Positions 24,887 to 32,761 of a stretch of 35,260 nucleotides of DNA are shown here, in pieces. Every line of letters starts with the position of its first letter. Position 1 is the stretch's first letter. Under the pieces are notes generated by a model, which saw only the letters and a program-made list of their open reading frames with translations, did no database searches and was not told where the DNA came from. The stretch is from JBDKGD01 sp964513095. GTDB lineage: Bacteria > Patescibacteriota > Minisyncoccia > UBA6257 > 2-01-FULL-56-20. The position numbers and the translations under genes are program-made. The stretch lies in NCBI GenBank assembly GCA_964513095.1, contig CAZELH010000003.1, forward strand, positions 1-35,260. Direction: 5' to 3'.

Positions 24887-25715
24887 TACAAAACAAGAGG
24901 TAGGCATCTCAATCATTCTTCCGACCTACAATAGGGCGAAGCTGTTACCGCGCGCAATCAAGAGCGTCTTAGATCAATCCTATGCAAATTGGGAACTTAT
25001 CATTATAGACGATGCTTCAACAGACGAAACACCGGAAATAGTAAAAAAATGGGCGATACAAGATGAGCGAATTGTGGTGATAACAAATGCGGTTAATCAG
25101 TACCCAGACTTACCGAAAAATTTAAACAGTGGAATCGCAATAGCGAAAGGGAAATATATTGCGCGACTCGATGACGATGACTACTGGCTAGATTCAAAAA
25201 AATTGCAAAAGCAGTATGATTTTTTAGAAAAAAATCCAGAATATGTAGTGGTGGGAACGGGGATGATTGTAATAAATGAAAAAGGCGAAGAGCTCTACAG
25301 ATATCTCAAACATCAAGAAGACGCGGATATTCGAAAAAAAGCATTATTTGCTAATCCATTTTCGCACACCACGGTGTTGTTTCGAAAAGAAAGTGCTCGT
25401 GCGGTGGGAGGGTATAGTAATTGGGATTTCGCCGAAGATTGGGATTTATGGTTGAAATTAGGAAACCGAGGGAAACTATATAATATTCCAGAATATTCAA
25501 CCGCGTATTTATCGGCGGGTCAAAACAACTCATATAAGTATCAAAGAAAACAGGCTCAAACAATATTAAAATTTATTACAACTCACCGAAATGAGTATCC
25601 ATATTTTTATTTTGCGTTCCTATTAAATGCGGGACAGTGGATTTTTTCATTGTTTCCAGAGTTTGTGCGAAAAAATTTGCACCATTTTTTATCAAGTATT
25701 AAACGGAAAATATAA
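24879..25715 (+). CDS. Glycosyltransferase family 2 (GT-A)
   Basis: The 278-aa protein repeats the GT2 pattern: ISIILPTYNRAKLLPRAIKSVLDQSY, IDDASTDETPE, and the metal-binding RLDDDDYW near residue 96, followed by NWDFAEDWDLWLKLG. It overlaps the preceding GT2 gene by 8 bp, but the two are diverged, so any duplication is old. It is the last gene before the promoter that drives the heptose genes. The C-terminus is hydrophobic and basic and may sit at the membrane. Sugar donor is unknown; GDP-heptose made by the next operon is a possible but unproven donor. Confidence 0.92.
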   Translation: MDNTKQEVGISIILPTYNRAKLLPRAIKSVLDQSYANWELIIIDDASTDETPEIVKKWAIQDERIVVITNAVNQYPDLPKNLNSGIAIAKGKYIARLDDDDYWLDSKKLQKQYDFLEKNPEYVVVGTGMIVINEKGEELYRYLKHQEDADIRKKALFANPFSHTTVLFRKESARAVGGYSNWDFAEDWDLWLKLGNRGKLYNIPEYSTAYLSAGQNNSYKYQRKQAQTILKFITTHRNEYPYFYFAFLLNAGQWIFSLFPEFVRKNLHHFLSSIKRKI

Positions 25716-25730
25716 AAGTTTGACAATCCT

Positions 25731-25759
25731 TTGACACGACTTCGAGCTTCCAATAGCAT
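25731..25759 (+). promoter_or_regulatory. Promoter of the GDP-heptose operon (leaderless type)
   Basis: A perfect TTGACA and a weaker TAGCAT are separated by 17 bp. Initiation would fall within 1-3 bases of the hddA ATG at 25769. A second TTGACA lies 11 bp upstream (25720-25725). Confidence 0.55.
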
Positions 25760-25768
25760 GAAGGTACT

Positions 25769-26791
25769 ATGATATTGTCACGTGCCCCGATGCGAATTAG
25801 TTTTGTGGGTGGGGGAACCGATTTACCTTCGTTTTATCACAAACATCCCGGAAAAGTAATATCGACTGCTATCGATAAGTTTGTATACATCGCAATCAAT
25901 AGAACGCCACTGGTAAAAAAGGTATCGGCGCGCTATTCGATTTCTGAAACAGTAGATCATCCTGCAAAATTACAAAACACGCGCATAAAGGCCGCTCTCT
26001 ATGACATGGGCATTACCAACGGTCTTGAAATTGGATCATTTGCGCCACTGCCAACAAAAACCGGATTGGGTTCATCGTCAAGTTTTTCTGTCGCGCTTAT
26101 TAAAGCCCTTCATGCGTATCAGGGAAAAAAAATAAGCACCAGAGACGTCGCGGAAGCTGCCAGTAGGCTTGAGATAGATTTGGTAGGAGAGCCAATAGGA
26201 AAACAAGATCAATACGCAGCCGCTTTTGGTGGGTTTAACGTCATAACATTTAATCCAGACGACACGGTATCGGTCGAGCCAGTCTTAATTGATTTTCAGA
26301 CCAGGCTCGGACTTGAAGATCATATGTCCTTATTTTTTACGGGAATTACCAGAGACGCCGCAAGTGTCTTAACGGAGCAGAAAGCAAACATCGACAAAAA
26401 GTTTGAAACTTTAAAAGCAATGGCTCATTCGGTAGATGAATTTAAAACGCGATTACTGTCCGCTGATTTTCATGGCTTAGGGGTCATGTTGCAAAACGCA
26501 TGGGAGATGAAAAAAACACTCGCTTCTAACGTTTCGTCAACGCTGATTGATGACTTATATCAAGCGGGTATGCAAGCGGGAGCATGGGGAGGAAAAATCT
26601 TAGGAGCCGGCGGAGGAGGGTGCATACTTTTTTTATCACCGATTGAAAAAAAATCGGCAATACGAGACGCAATGATGGAAATGGCGAGGGTAAATCAAGC
26701 GGAAGGATTTGTAGAAATTCCAATAAAATTAGTGCAATCGGGAGCAGAAATTATTTTTAACGGAGATCAACAGCATACCAATTTCTCTTAA
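25769..26791 (+). CDS. hddA: D-glycero-alpha-D-manno-heptose 7-phosphate kinase (GHMP kinase)
   Basis: HddA phosphorylates heptose 7-phosphate at C1 in the alpha configuration, giving the 1,7-bisphosphate. The 340-aa GHMP kinase begins with APMRISFVGGGTDLPSF and has the ATP-binding GLGSSSSFSVAL near residue 98 and the C-terminal GAGGGGCILF motif, all hallmarks of the family. Related sugar kinases (for example fucokinase-type) share these motifs, but the following gmhA, hddC and gmhB genes make the heptose role strong. The start codon immediately follows a promoter, so the operon mRNA is probably leaderless. Confidence 0.9.
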   Translation: MILSRAPMRISFVGGGTDLPSFYHKHPGKVISTAIDKFVYIAINRTPLVKKVSARYSISETVDHPAKLQNTRIKAALYDMGITNGLEIGSFAPLPTKTGLGSSSSFSVALIKALHAYQGKKISTRDVAEAASRLEIDLVGEPIGKQDQYAAAFGGFNVITFNPDDTVSVEPVLIDFQTRLGLEDHMSLFFTGITRDAASVLTEQKANIDKKFETLKAMAHSVDEFKTRLLSADFHGLGVMLQNAWEMKKTLASNVSSTLIDDLYQAGMQAGAWGGKILGAGGGGCILFLSPIEKKSAIRDAMMEMARVNQAEGFVEIPIKLVQSGAEIIFNGDQQHTNFS

Positions 26792-26797
26792 ACGATT

Positions 26798-27403
26798 ATG
26801 ATGGAAAAATATATACAACAATTTTCAGATAAATCGATAGAGGCAATTCGCGCGCTTCCACAAAAAGAAATCGCAAAAGCCTTAAATATCTTGCAGGCAA
26901 CATTTGAGCAGGATGGCCGAGTGTACGCATTTGGTAATGGGGGATCGCTGGCATTGGCGACTCACTGGGTAAGTGATTTTAACAAAACAGTCTTTAGTCA
27001 TAATCTCGACAAGCATACAAAACGGTTTCAAGCGATCCGTGTCCCAACCACCGATGAAGAAATAACCGCATGGGGAAATGATGTAGGGTTTGATATGATT
27101 TTTGCCGGCCCATTACAGAATTACCTCCAAGACGCAGACTGCGTCATCGCCATATCGAGTTCAGGAAATTCCGCCAATATTATAAAAGCAGTTGAATTAG
27201 CAAAATCTCGCCATGTCCCCGTGATCGGAGTGTCTGGTTTTGACGGTGGCAAACTCGCCCAACTTGCTGATGCGAAAATCGTTGTGACGACGGAAAAAGG
27301 AGAGTATGAGTTAGTAGAAGGCGTGCACGATGTGGTAATGCATATGATGACAAAGTATTTTAAGAATTATTTCGATGAGTTGGTAATTCGAAGTGGAAAA
27401 TAA
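26798..27403 (+). CDS. gmhA: Phosphoheptose isomerase (SIS domain)
   Basis: GmhA converts sedoheptulose 7-phosphate to D-glycero-D-manno-heptose 7-phosphate. The 201-aa SIS-domain protein has GNGGSLALATHW near residues 47-58, then AISSSGNSANIIKA for phosphate binding and a C-terminal EGVHDVVMHM helix carrying the conserved active-site His region. Length matches the family (about 190-200 aa). It lies 6 bp after hddA and 4 bp before hddC. A different sugar-phosphate isomerase is possible on the SIS fold alone, but the operon context fits GmhA. Confidence 0.88.
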   Translation: MMEKYIQQFSDKSIEAIRALPQKEIAKALNILQATFEQDGRVYAFGNGGSLALATHWVSDFNKTVFSHNLDKHTKRFQAIRVPTTDEEITAWGNDVGFDMIFAGPLQNYLQDADCVIAISSSGNSANIIKAVELAKSRHVPVIGVSGFDGGKLAQLADAKIVVTTEKGEYELVEGVHDVVMHMMTKYFKNYFDELVIRSGK

Positions 27404-27407
27404 ATCG

Positions 27408-28184
27408 ATGGCACAAAAAGAGTATAGAAACTATACGGTTCTTATCTTGGGGGCAGGAATGGGCACGCGGTTGCGCCCCATAACCAACACGATTCCCAAA
27501 GTAATGGTAGAGATTGCCCCAGGAAAGCCACTCCTTCAGCACACGATAGAGTTACTGCGGGATCAGGGGTTTTTCAATTTTATCATCAACCTTCATTATC
27601 TCCCCGAAAAAATTATTGAATACTTTGGCACTGGTGAAAAATTCGGAGTATCAATTACCTACAGCGATGAATCAGAACGGTTGATGGATACCGCGGGAGC
27701 AATAAAAAAAGTAGAAGATTTGTTGAGCGACACTTTCGTATTTATGTACGGAGACGAATTATTTAATTTAGATTTCCGACCGCTAGTAACAATCCATGAA
27801 AAAAATGAAGGATTAGCAACGATTGTATTGAAAAGAGGTGATCACCCACAAAATGGTGATTTATTAAGAATCGAAACAAAAACGGGCAAAATAAAGGAGA
27901 TGATACCAAGACCTCACGAAATCAATGATTTTTTTGATGATGATTTATACCTTAATTCCGGACTATACGTATTATCTAAGAAAATAGTAGATTTTATTCC
28001 TGCCGATACTGCTGTACATCTTGATAAAGAAGTGATGCCTAGTATATATAAAAAAGGTTTTTCTCTATTTGCTATTCCCGCAGAAGGTGAAATTCTTGAC
28101 ATTGGAACACCGGAAAAGTATGCTTTCGCCAGAAACTGGTATCAGGACTATGAGTCAAAAAAAGGAGATGGGTATGAAAAATAA
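27408..28184 (+). CDS. hddC: D-glycero-alpha-D-manno-heptose 1-phosphate guanylyltransferase
   Basis: HddC activates heptose 1-phosphate with GTP to GDP-heptose. The 258-aa nucleotidyltransferase has the nucleotide-binding GAGMGTRLRPITNTIPKVM near the N-terminus, MYGDELFNLDF as the metal-binding Asp strand, and a late DIGTPEKYAFAR segment. The fold alone does not separate UTP-, dTTP- and GTP-using enzymes; the GTP assignment comes from the heptose operon. The ATG at 27408 lies 4 bp after gmhA; a GTG at 27393 within gmhA is less likely. Its end overlaps the gmhB start by 11 bp. Confidence 0.86.
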   Translation: MAQKEYRNYTVLILGAGMGTRLRPITNTIPKVMVEIAPGKPLLQHTIELLRDQGFFNFIINLHYLPEKIIEYFGTGEKFGVSITYSDESERLMDTAGAIKKVEDLLSDTFVFMYGDELFNLDFRPLVTIHEKNEGLATIVLKRGDHPQNGDLLRIETKTGKIKEMIPRPHEINDFFDDDLYLNSGLYVLSKKIVDFIPADTAVHLDKEVMPSIYKKGFSLFAIPAEGEILDIGTPEKYAFARNWYQDYESKKGDGYEK

Positions 28185-28701
28185 AGCAATTGTTCTTGAT
28201 AGAGACGGAGTTATTTTTGCGGGAACACCTCGAGGCGTGTATCTTCTTAAAGTCGAAGATATAAAAATCGTTCAAGGAATTGTTGAGTTGATGGAAAGAG
28301 CCAAGAAAGCCGGATATAAAATACTGGTTGCGACAAATCAAGCGGCAGTCGCCAGAGGATTTTTGTCGATAGAAGAATTAAAGAGGATGCATGAATATAT
28401 GGACACCGCAACTAATAATTGTATCGATAAAGTGTACATTTGTATTCATGGAAAGGATGATGGATGTGAATGTCGCAAACCACGCCCCGGAATGTTGTTG
28501 CAAGCCGCGCAGGAGTTTGACTTAGATATCGCAAACTCATTTTTTATCGGCGATAGTAAGACCGATATACAAGCGGGACGGGCAGGTGGATTTACAACGA
28601 TATTCGTCGATAACGAATTTAATGCTGGCGAAGGAGATGAGTGCAATCCGCATCATCGAGTGGATAGTATCTCCAGTATTGTTGCCATCCTCGGTATATA
28701 A
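28174..28701 (+). CDS. gmhB: D-glycero-D-manno-heptose 1,7-bisphosphate 7-phosphatase
   Basis: GmhB removes the 7-phosphate from heptose 1,7-bisphosphate. The 175-aa HAD phosphatase has the nucleophile motif LDRDGVI, the second motif ATNQAAVARG, the zinc-binding CIHGKDDGCECRKPRPGM (C-x-H-x5-C-x-C) and the acidic FIGDSKTD motif. These match GmhB and the related histidinol-phosphatase domain of HisB; the operon decides for GmhB. AAGGAG ends 6 nt before the ATG at 28174, a good ribosome binding site that also overlaps hddC. It is the last gene of the heptose operon. Confidence 0.9.
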   Translation: MKNKAIVLDRDGVIFAGTPRGVYLLKVEDIKIVQGIVELMERAKKAGYKILVATNQAAVARGFLSIEELKRMHEYMDTATNNCIDKVYICIHGKDDGCECRKPRPGMLLQAAQEFDLDIANSFFIGDSKTDIQAGRAGGFTTIFVDNEFNAGEGDECNPHHRVDSISSIVAILGI

Positions 28702-28721
28702 GAATGTATGATAAGAGTAAT

Positions 28722-28755
28722 AAAAAATAGCCCACCTTATTTATAAGGTGGGCTA
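28722..28755 (-). terminator. Terminator between the converging gmhB and HIT-like genes
   Basis: A 13-bp perfect stem (TAGCCCACCTTAT/ATAAGGTGGGCTA, 28728-28755) is followed on the minus strand by TTTTTTATTACT, so it terminates the HIT-like gene. On the plus strand the stem is followed by A-rich sequence without a T-run, though a preceding A-run could give weak bidirectional action for gmhB. Confidence 0.85.
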
Positions 28756-28801
28756 AAAAGTGTAAAAACACAAATTTCAAATCGAGGCAACAACTAACCA
28801 A

Positions 28802-29623
28802 TCAACTTTTCAAACGAAAATACGTATCTTCATGTGTCCAGCTCAGTGCATATGGAGCCCCTTCAGTTGGCGGGATATCCTCGGTAATTCCTTGATTGTT
28901 CAATTTGGGAACGTAGGTACCATACAAAAAATCACCGTTACCGTTGATTCGAACCGATACTCTATACTGCGGAGGCATTCCTTGATTGCTAATAAATTTT
29001 TGAGCATACAAGGAAATGACTTCTGATATCAGTTCGGGCAGGTAATCCAAGCCATTGGGTGAAGGATGGGCGGTGGGAAAAAAATATATCTGACCGGTAT
29101 TGACACCATCGACGGTAACTTTAATCTGCTTAGTTTGGATTACAGTCAAATGGGTTTCAGTTGCGAGAAGATTTTTTTGAAAGAGCACTGGCTCTAAACA
29201 ATGAAAATGAAGATGAGGTTCATTTTGACCAGCAAGAGGACCTTGGTGAACCCCATAAAACATATCAGTACGATGAGATTGAATAATCGATTTTGTCATC
29301 GCAAGAGAATCCCGAATCCCAGCGATTCCATTGAGCGTATAGCCAATACTCTTGGGTAAGCAAGATTTTGGAATAATGACATAATGGTTCGCAAACGGGC
29401 TGAATTTGTTATGGAAAACCCTCCAACCCTCCAATGCTAAATCGGGAACTTCGTCCTGTGTCCTTTTTACAAACACGCAAGTTTCTGGTTGATCAGCGTT
29501 TTCTGGAAAATCAACTTGCCAAAAGCGGTCGAGTTTTTTTTCAGGAATCCCTTTTCTTGTTCCACCAGAAATTATTGTTGCTATGTTGCCAGGCGTTTGA
29601 GAAATTATACCCAGTTCTCCCAT
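28802..29623 (-). CDS. HIT/GalT-superfamily nucleotide hydrolase or transferase
   Basis: The 273-aa protein has a HIT-like catalytic histidine triad PHLHFH (His137, 139, 141), preceded by YGVHQGPLAGQNE and by WRVFHNKFSPFANHYVIIPKS around residues 67-86. This layout recalls galactose-1-phosphate uridylyltransferase and Ap4A phosphorylase, which transfer nucleoside monophosphate via His. The ATG at 29623 has an AAGGAGG Shine-Dalgarno 9 nt upstream; the longer open frame reaches into the promoter. It has its own promoter and terminator between glycan operons. A nucleotide-sugar or dinucleotide role is inference; no specific substrate can be named. Confidence 0.75.
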   Translation of the reverse strand: MGELGIISQTPGNIATIISGGTRKGIPEKKLDRFWQVDFPENADQPETCVFVKRTQDEVPDLALEGWRVFHNKFSPFANHYVIIPKSCLPKSIGYTLNGIAGIRDSLAMTKSIIQSHRTDMFYGVHQGPLAGQNEPHLHFHCLEPVLFQKNLLATETHLTVIQTKQIKVTVDGVNTGQIYFFPTAHPSPNGLDYLPELISEVISLYAQKFISNQGMPPQYRVSVRINGNGDFLYGTYVPKLNNQGITEDIPPTEGAPYALSWTHEDTYFRLKS

Positions 29624-29722
29624 AAAATTGAACCTCCTTAAGATTCGTGTTGGTGATTGAGAGGTGAAAGTTTGTTGATTTTCAAACAGAGCCGGTTGAG
29701 TAACCAGCGAAAAGCTAGCCGT

Positions 29723-29752
29723 AAAATACCAGAAAGGATACCACTCTGTCAA
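29723..29752 (-). promoter_or_regulatory. Promoter of the HIT-like gene
   Basis: On the minus strand a perfect TTGACA and TATTTT are separated by 18 bp, with a leader of about 93 nt that ends in the AAGGAGG ribosome binding site. Confidence 0.5.
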
Positions 29753-29772
29753 ATAACAAACAGTGCAATGTA

Positions 29773-31236
29773 TTAGGTTATCCCTTTTCGCAGGAATCCA
29801 AATGTCTCAAAAATCGTTTTTTCTTTGCATGCCAGCAATACCAAGAAATATGCGCCTGAAGCAATGACAATAGTCGCAACGACATGAAGCGAAAAATGGG
29901 TACAAGCCAAGATGACAATTCCCATGACAAATCCCGAAATAAAGATATTGCGCGCTCCCGAAAATATTGTTCGCCATGTATTTTTTTTCAACAGGTACAT
30001 CATTAATATCCAATTGAGGGTAAGGTTGATAAGCGTGGACATTGCTGATCCGTTGATGCCAAAGCGAGGAATAAGGATGAGATTTAAGGTGAAATTTCCA
30101 ATAAAAGAAAACAGAGCAGTGTAGAGGAGTGTCTGTTCTCGTCGAGTAGCAAACAGAGCATTGCTCATGCTGATGCCAAAAAAGATGGGAACGTACGTAA
30201 GATTCAAAATGAGGAAACTCATAATGCCAGCATCATATTTAGTCCCATACAAAAATTGCATAATTGGTCCCGACAGTAACACGCCACCAATGGTAAAGGG
30301 AACAGAAAGAAGGGTGAGTATTGAAAATGATTTTTGTAAAATAAACGAAAACCGTTTCGGATCTTCAAAAGCACGAACAAGTTGTGGGAAAAAAGCGGTG
30401 GCAATAGGGGCGGGTAAAATATAGACCAACTGAACGATGCGATTGGCGGCACTGTAAATGCCGACTTCTTCCAGTGATCGGTACCAGCCAATCATAATCA
30501 TATCGGTGTTGATAAGCAGGGAGCCCAGTAAACTCATCACTCCCAATGACCAACTGCGGGCAAGGATTGAGCGAACTAATCCAAGTGAAAATTTCGCTCG
30601 AAAATTTCTAAAGTACGCGGTAAAAGGGGTAAAGGCGAGCACCATGCCAACGCCAGTACCAATGGCATACCCTAAAGCCAGCGATTGTTCGGTGGATGAA
30701 ATCTTCAGAGCGACAAATCCAGCCACAACAATGAGAGTGTTGGTAGCTATTTGAATAACCGCCTCAACTTCCATTTTTTCAAAACCGCGAGAAAGCGCGG
30801 CTCCAAAGTCGCGCAAACTATCGAACCCAACAATCAAAGCCATCAGCGGAAGGAGGTTTAAAATTTTATCTTCATGAACGAAATAAGGGGCGATAAAAAA
30901 TACTCCCAAAAGTACAAAAACCAAAAAGACGGATTTTATCGCAAGAGCGGTGACAAAGTATGAATCACGACGGTGAGCGTTTTCACCCGAAGACTCGCGA
31001 GTAATAAGTCCGTTAATACCAAAATCAATAAAGATAGTAAAAAGCGCCGCAAGGCTCAAGGTATACGAAAACGCGCCCCACCCAGCCGCCCCTAAAACGC
31101 GCGCCGCATAAATAATAATGAGTGATTTTATAAAACGGGAAACCATATTGCCCCAAAACAACCAAAAAGAATTTTTGAGTATTGTCTGACCGGTTGTTTG
31201 GTTTTTAAAAAAGAATCGTAAAATATTTTTCCACAT
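29773..31236 (-). CDS. Wzx-type oligosaccharide flippase
   Basis: The 487-aa polytopic protein has about 12-14 hydrophobic helices and the pattern of the polysaccharide biosynthesis (MATE/MOP) family: an amphipathic start with NSFWLFWGNMVSRFI, ARVLGAAGWGAFSYTLSLAAL, and the loop FGINGLITRESS. Such proteins flip undecaprenyl-linked glycan units across the cytoplasmic membrane. The ATG at 31236 directly precedes the first helix; the upstream open frame encodes a Cys/His/Tyr-rich stretch that looks non-coding. It lies 55 bp after the glycosylphosphotransferase gene on the same strand. No Shine-Dalgarno is visible. Confidence 0.92.
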   Translation of the reverse strand: MWKNILRFFFKNQTTGQTILKNSFWLFWGNMVSRFIKSLIIIYAARVLGAAGWGAFSYTLSLAALFTIFIDFGINGLITRESSGENAHRRDSYFVTALAIKSVFLVFVLLGVFFIAPYFVHEDKILNLLPLMALIVGFDSLRDFGAALSRGFEKMEVEAVIQIATNTLIVVAGFVALKISSTEQSLALGYAIGTGVGMVLAFTPFTAYFRNFRAKFSLGLVRSILARSWSLGVMSLLGSLLINTDMIMIGWYRSLEEVGIYSAANRIVQLVYILPAPIATAFFPQLVRAFEDPKRFSFILQKSFSILTLLSVPFTIGGVLLSGPIMQFLYGTKYDAGIMSFLILNLTYVPIFFGISMSNALFATRREQTLLYTALFSFIGNFTLNLILIPRFGINGSAMSTLINLTLNWILMMYLLKKNTWRTIFSGARNIFISGFVMGIVILACTHFSLHVVATIVIASGAYFLVLLACKEKTIFETFGFLRKGIT

Positions 31237-31291
31237 AAGATGATAGTAGGGGGGGTGGGTACACAGACGGGAGTAGGGGTGCGAATACAAA

Positions 31292-32620
31292 CTACATATT
31301 AATAAAAAATGAGCGTATGGTGCGAATGAGAATCGCGATATCAAACAAGAATGAACGATGTTCTATATAGTAAAGATCATACTGCAGTTTTGTTTTTACA
31401 TCTTCGATCGTTTGATCCTTCTTGAAATTAATCTGCGCCCATCCGGTAATCCCCGGAGTGACCATGTGGCGCATATGATAAAACGGCACCTGTGGCGCAA
31501 TGTTCTCTATTATTTCCGGACGTTCAGGACGGGGCCCCACAAACGCAACCTCACCGCGCAAAACGTTAAAGAGTTGGGGTAACTCATCGAGATGAGTATA
31601 TCGCAACAGCTTTCCAATCGCAGTCACTCTTGGGTCATTGGCACCACTTGACCATTGTGCGCCATTTTTTTCCGCGTCAACACGCATAGTGCGAAATTTG
31701 TATAATCGAAATACGCGGTTGTGCTTTCCCATCCGCAACTGACTATAAAACACAGGACCAGGAGAAGTGATAAATATGAGTATCGCCAGTAAAATTTCCA
31801 GAGGAAAAACAATGATCTGGAGGAGAAAAGCGCCACAGAGTTCAACCCCCCGTTTGAATTGATCGTATAGCGTAGGACTGCTGAAAGCGACATCAAAAAA
31901 CCATGCGGGAGTAACACTCGCCAGAGGAATCTGCCGTAAAATATGTTCGTAAAAAACAATTTCACTATGGACTTCAACCCCGCGCACTACCGCATCGGTG
32001 AGTGTGTGCGCAAGAGAAGTGTTGGCGGCCAAATTTTCAGGGATGACAACCACTGCCACCTGATGCGTTAACAGGAGCTGGCGGAGGTGGTCTGATTCAA
32101 GGGGAGTGGTGATGTGTGAGGCGAGGGTGTATCCAAGGTGGGGATTTTCAGTAATAAAATCTGCCAGCGCGAACGTGGTTTTGGTAGCTCCTAAAATAAG
32201 AACAGGGAGTTTTATTGCACGGTGAGTAACAAATCGATTAAAGCCTCGTCGCCAGAATGCTTCAATGAGGAAAAAAGCGATGACGAATCCCAAGAGGGTG
32301 GTTTTTGGCGCGATGCCAAAAGAGGGGAATGCGTAAAAAAAACCAATCGCAAAAAAGACATTGATAAAAATGGAAACAAAGAGGGAAGAAAAAAAATCAA
32401 CGCTATTGCGCATCCGATGAACATCATAGAGTCCAGCAATATAAAAAACCAACAACCAAAAGCAAAAAATGATGGTAAATGGTGGCAGGTGAGTGGCAAG
32501 GATATCAGAAGACAGATGTCCACCGGATCGCAAAAGGAGAGTCACAAAAAGACTGAGGTATAAGAAAAAAATATCTCCTAAAAAAACCGCAAGCGCTTTT
32601 GTTTTGAGCTGAACGTTCAT
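31292..32620 (-). CDS. Polyprenyl glycosylphosphotransferase (initiating enzyme)
   Basis: This 442-aa enzyme transfers a sugar-1-phosphate from a nucleotide sugar to undecaprenyl phosphate, starting glycan assembly. It has the WcaJ/PssY-type layout: four N-terminal membrane helices, a Rossmann-like CoA_binding_3 domain around LILGATKTTFALADF, another helix near residue 265, and the bacterial sugar transferase domain with LYKFRTMR, LDELPQLFNVLRGEVAFVGP and PGITGWAQIN motifs. The ATG at 32620 is preferred to the longer frame because a promoter lies only about 30 bp upstream. Sugar specificity (hexose or HexNAc phosphate) is not decidable. The flippase gene follows. Confidence 0.94.
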   Translation of the reverse strand: MNVQLKTKALAVFLGDIFFLYLSLFVTLLLRSGGHLSSDILATHLPPFTIIFCFWLLVFYIAGLYDVHRMRNSVDFFSSLFVSIFINVFFAIGFFYAFPSFGIAPKTTLLGFVIAFFLIEAFWRRGFNRFVTHRAIKLPVLILGATKTTFALADFITENPHLGYTLASHITTPLESDHLRQLLLTHQVAVVVIPENLAANTSLAHTLTDAVVRGVEVHSEIVFYEHILRQIPLASVTPAWFFDVAFSSPTLYDQFKRGVELCGAFLLQIIVFPLEILLAILIFITSPGPVFYSQLRMGKHNRVFRLYKFRTMRVDAEKNGAQWSSGANDPRVTAIGKLLRYTHLDELPQLFNVLRGEVAFVGPRPERPEIIENIAPQVPFYHMRHMVTPGITGWAQINFKKDQTIEDVKTKLQYDLYYIEHRSFLFDIAILIRTIRSFFINM

Positions 32621-32648
32621 AGGTACAAGTATTGACGATATACCGAAT

Positions 32649-32677
32649 AATATATACGATATGGCGCAAAAATTCAA
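32649..32677 (-). promoter_or_regulatory. Promoter of the glycosylphosphotransferase/flippase operon
   Basis: On the minus strand TTGAAT and TATATT are separated by 17 bp; the leader to the ATG at 32620 would be about 22 nt. Confidence 0.55.
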
Positions 32678-32749
32678 TCCGAATGGCAAAAAAAGAACAA
32701 TGGGTTGGGGTGCGAGGGTTCTTTATTTTCAAACTAGGAAAAATGGTAG

Positions 32750-32755
32750 TATAGT
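32750..32755 (+). promoter_or_regulatory. Candidate -10 box of the 321-aa epimerase gene
   Basis: TATAGT lies 6 bp before the ATG at 32762, so a transcript would start at or next to the start codon. The -35 region (TTTCAA-like) is weak. Confidence 0.4.
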
Positions 32756-32761
32756 GTATAT

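Noticed and set aside
24014..25715. Two adjacent GT2 genes as a recent tandem duplication
   Set aside because: They share only family motifs; the rest of the protein sequences differ too much for a recent copy.
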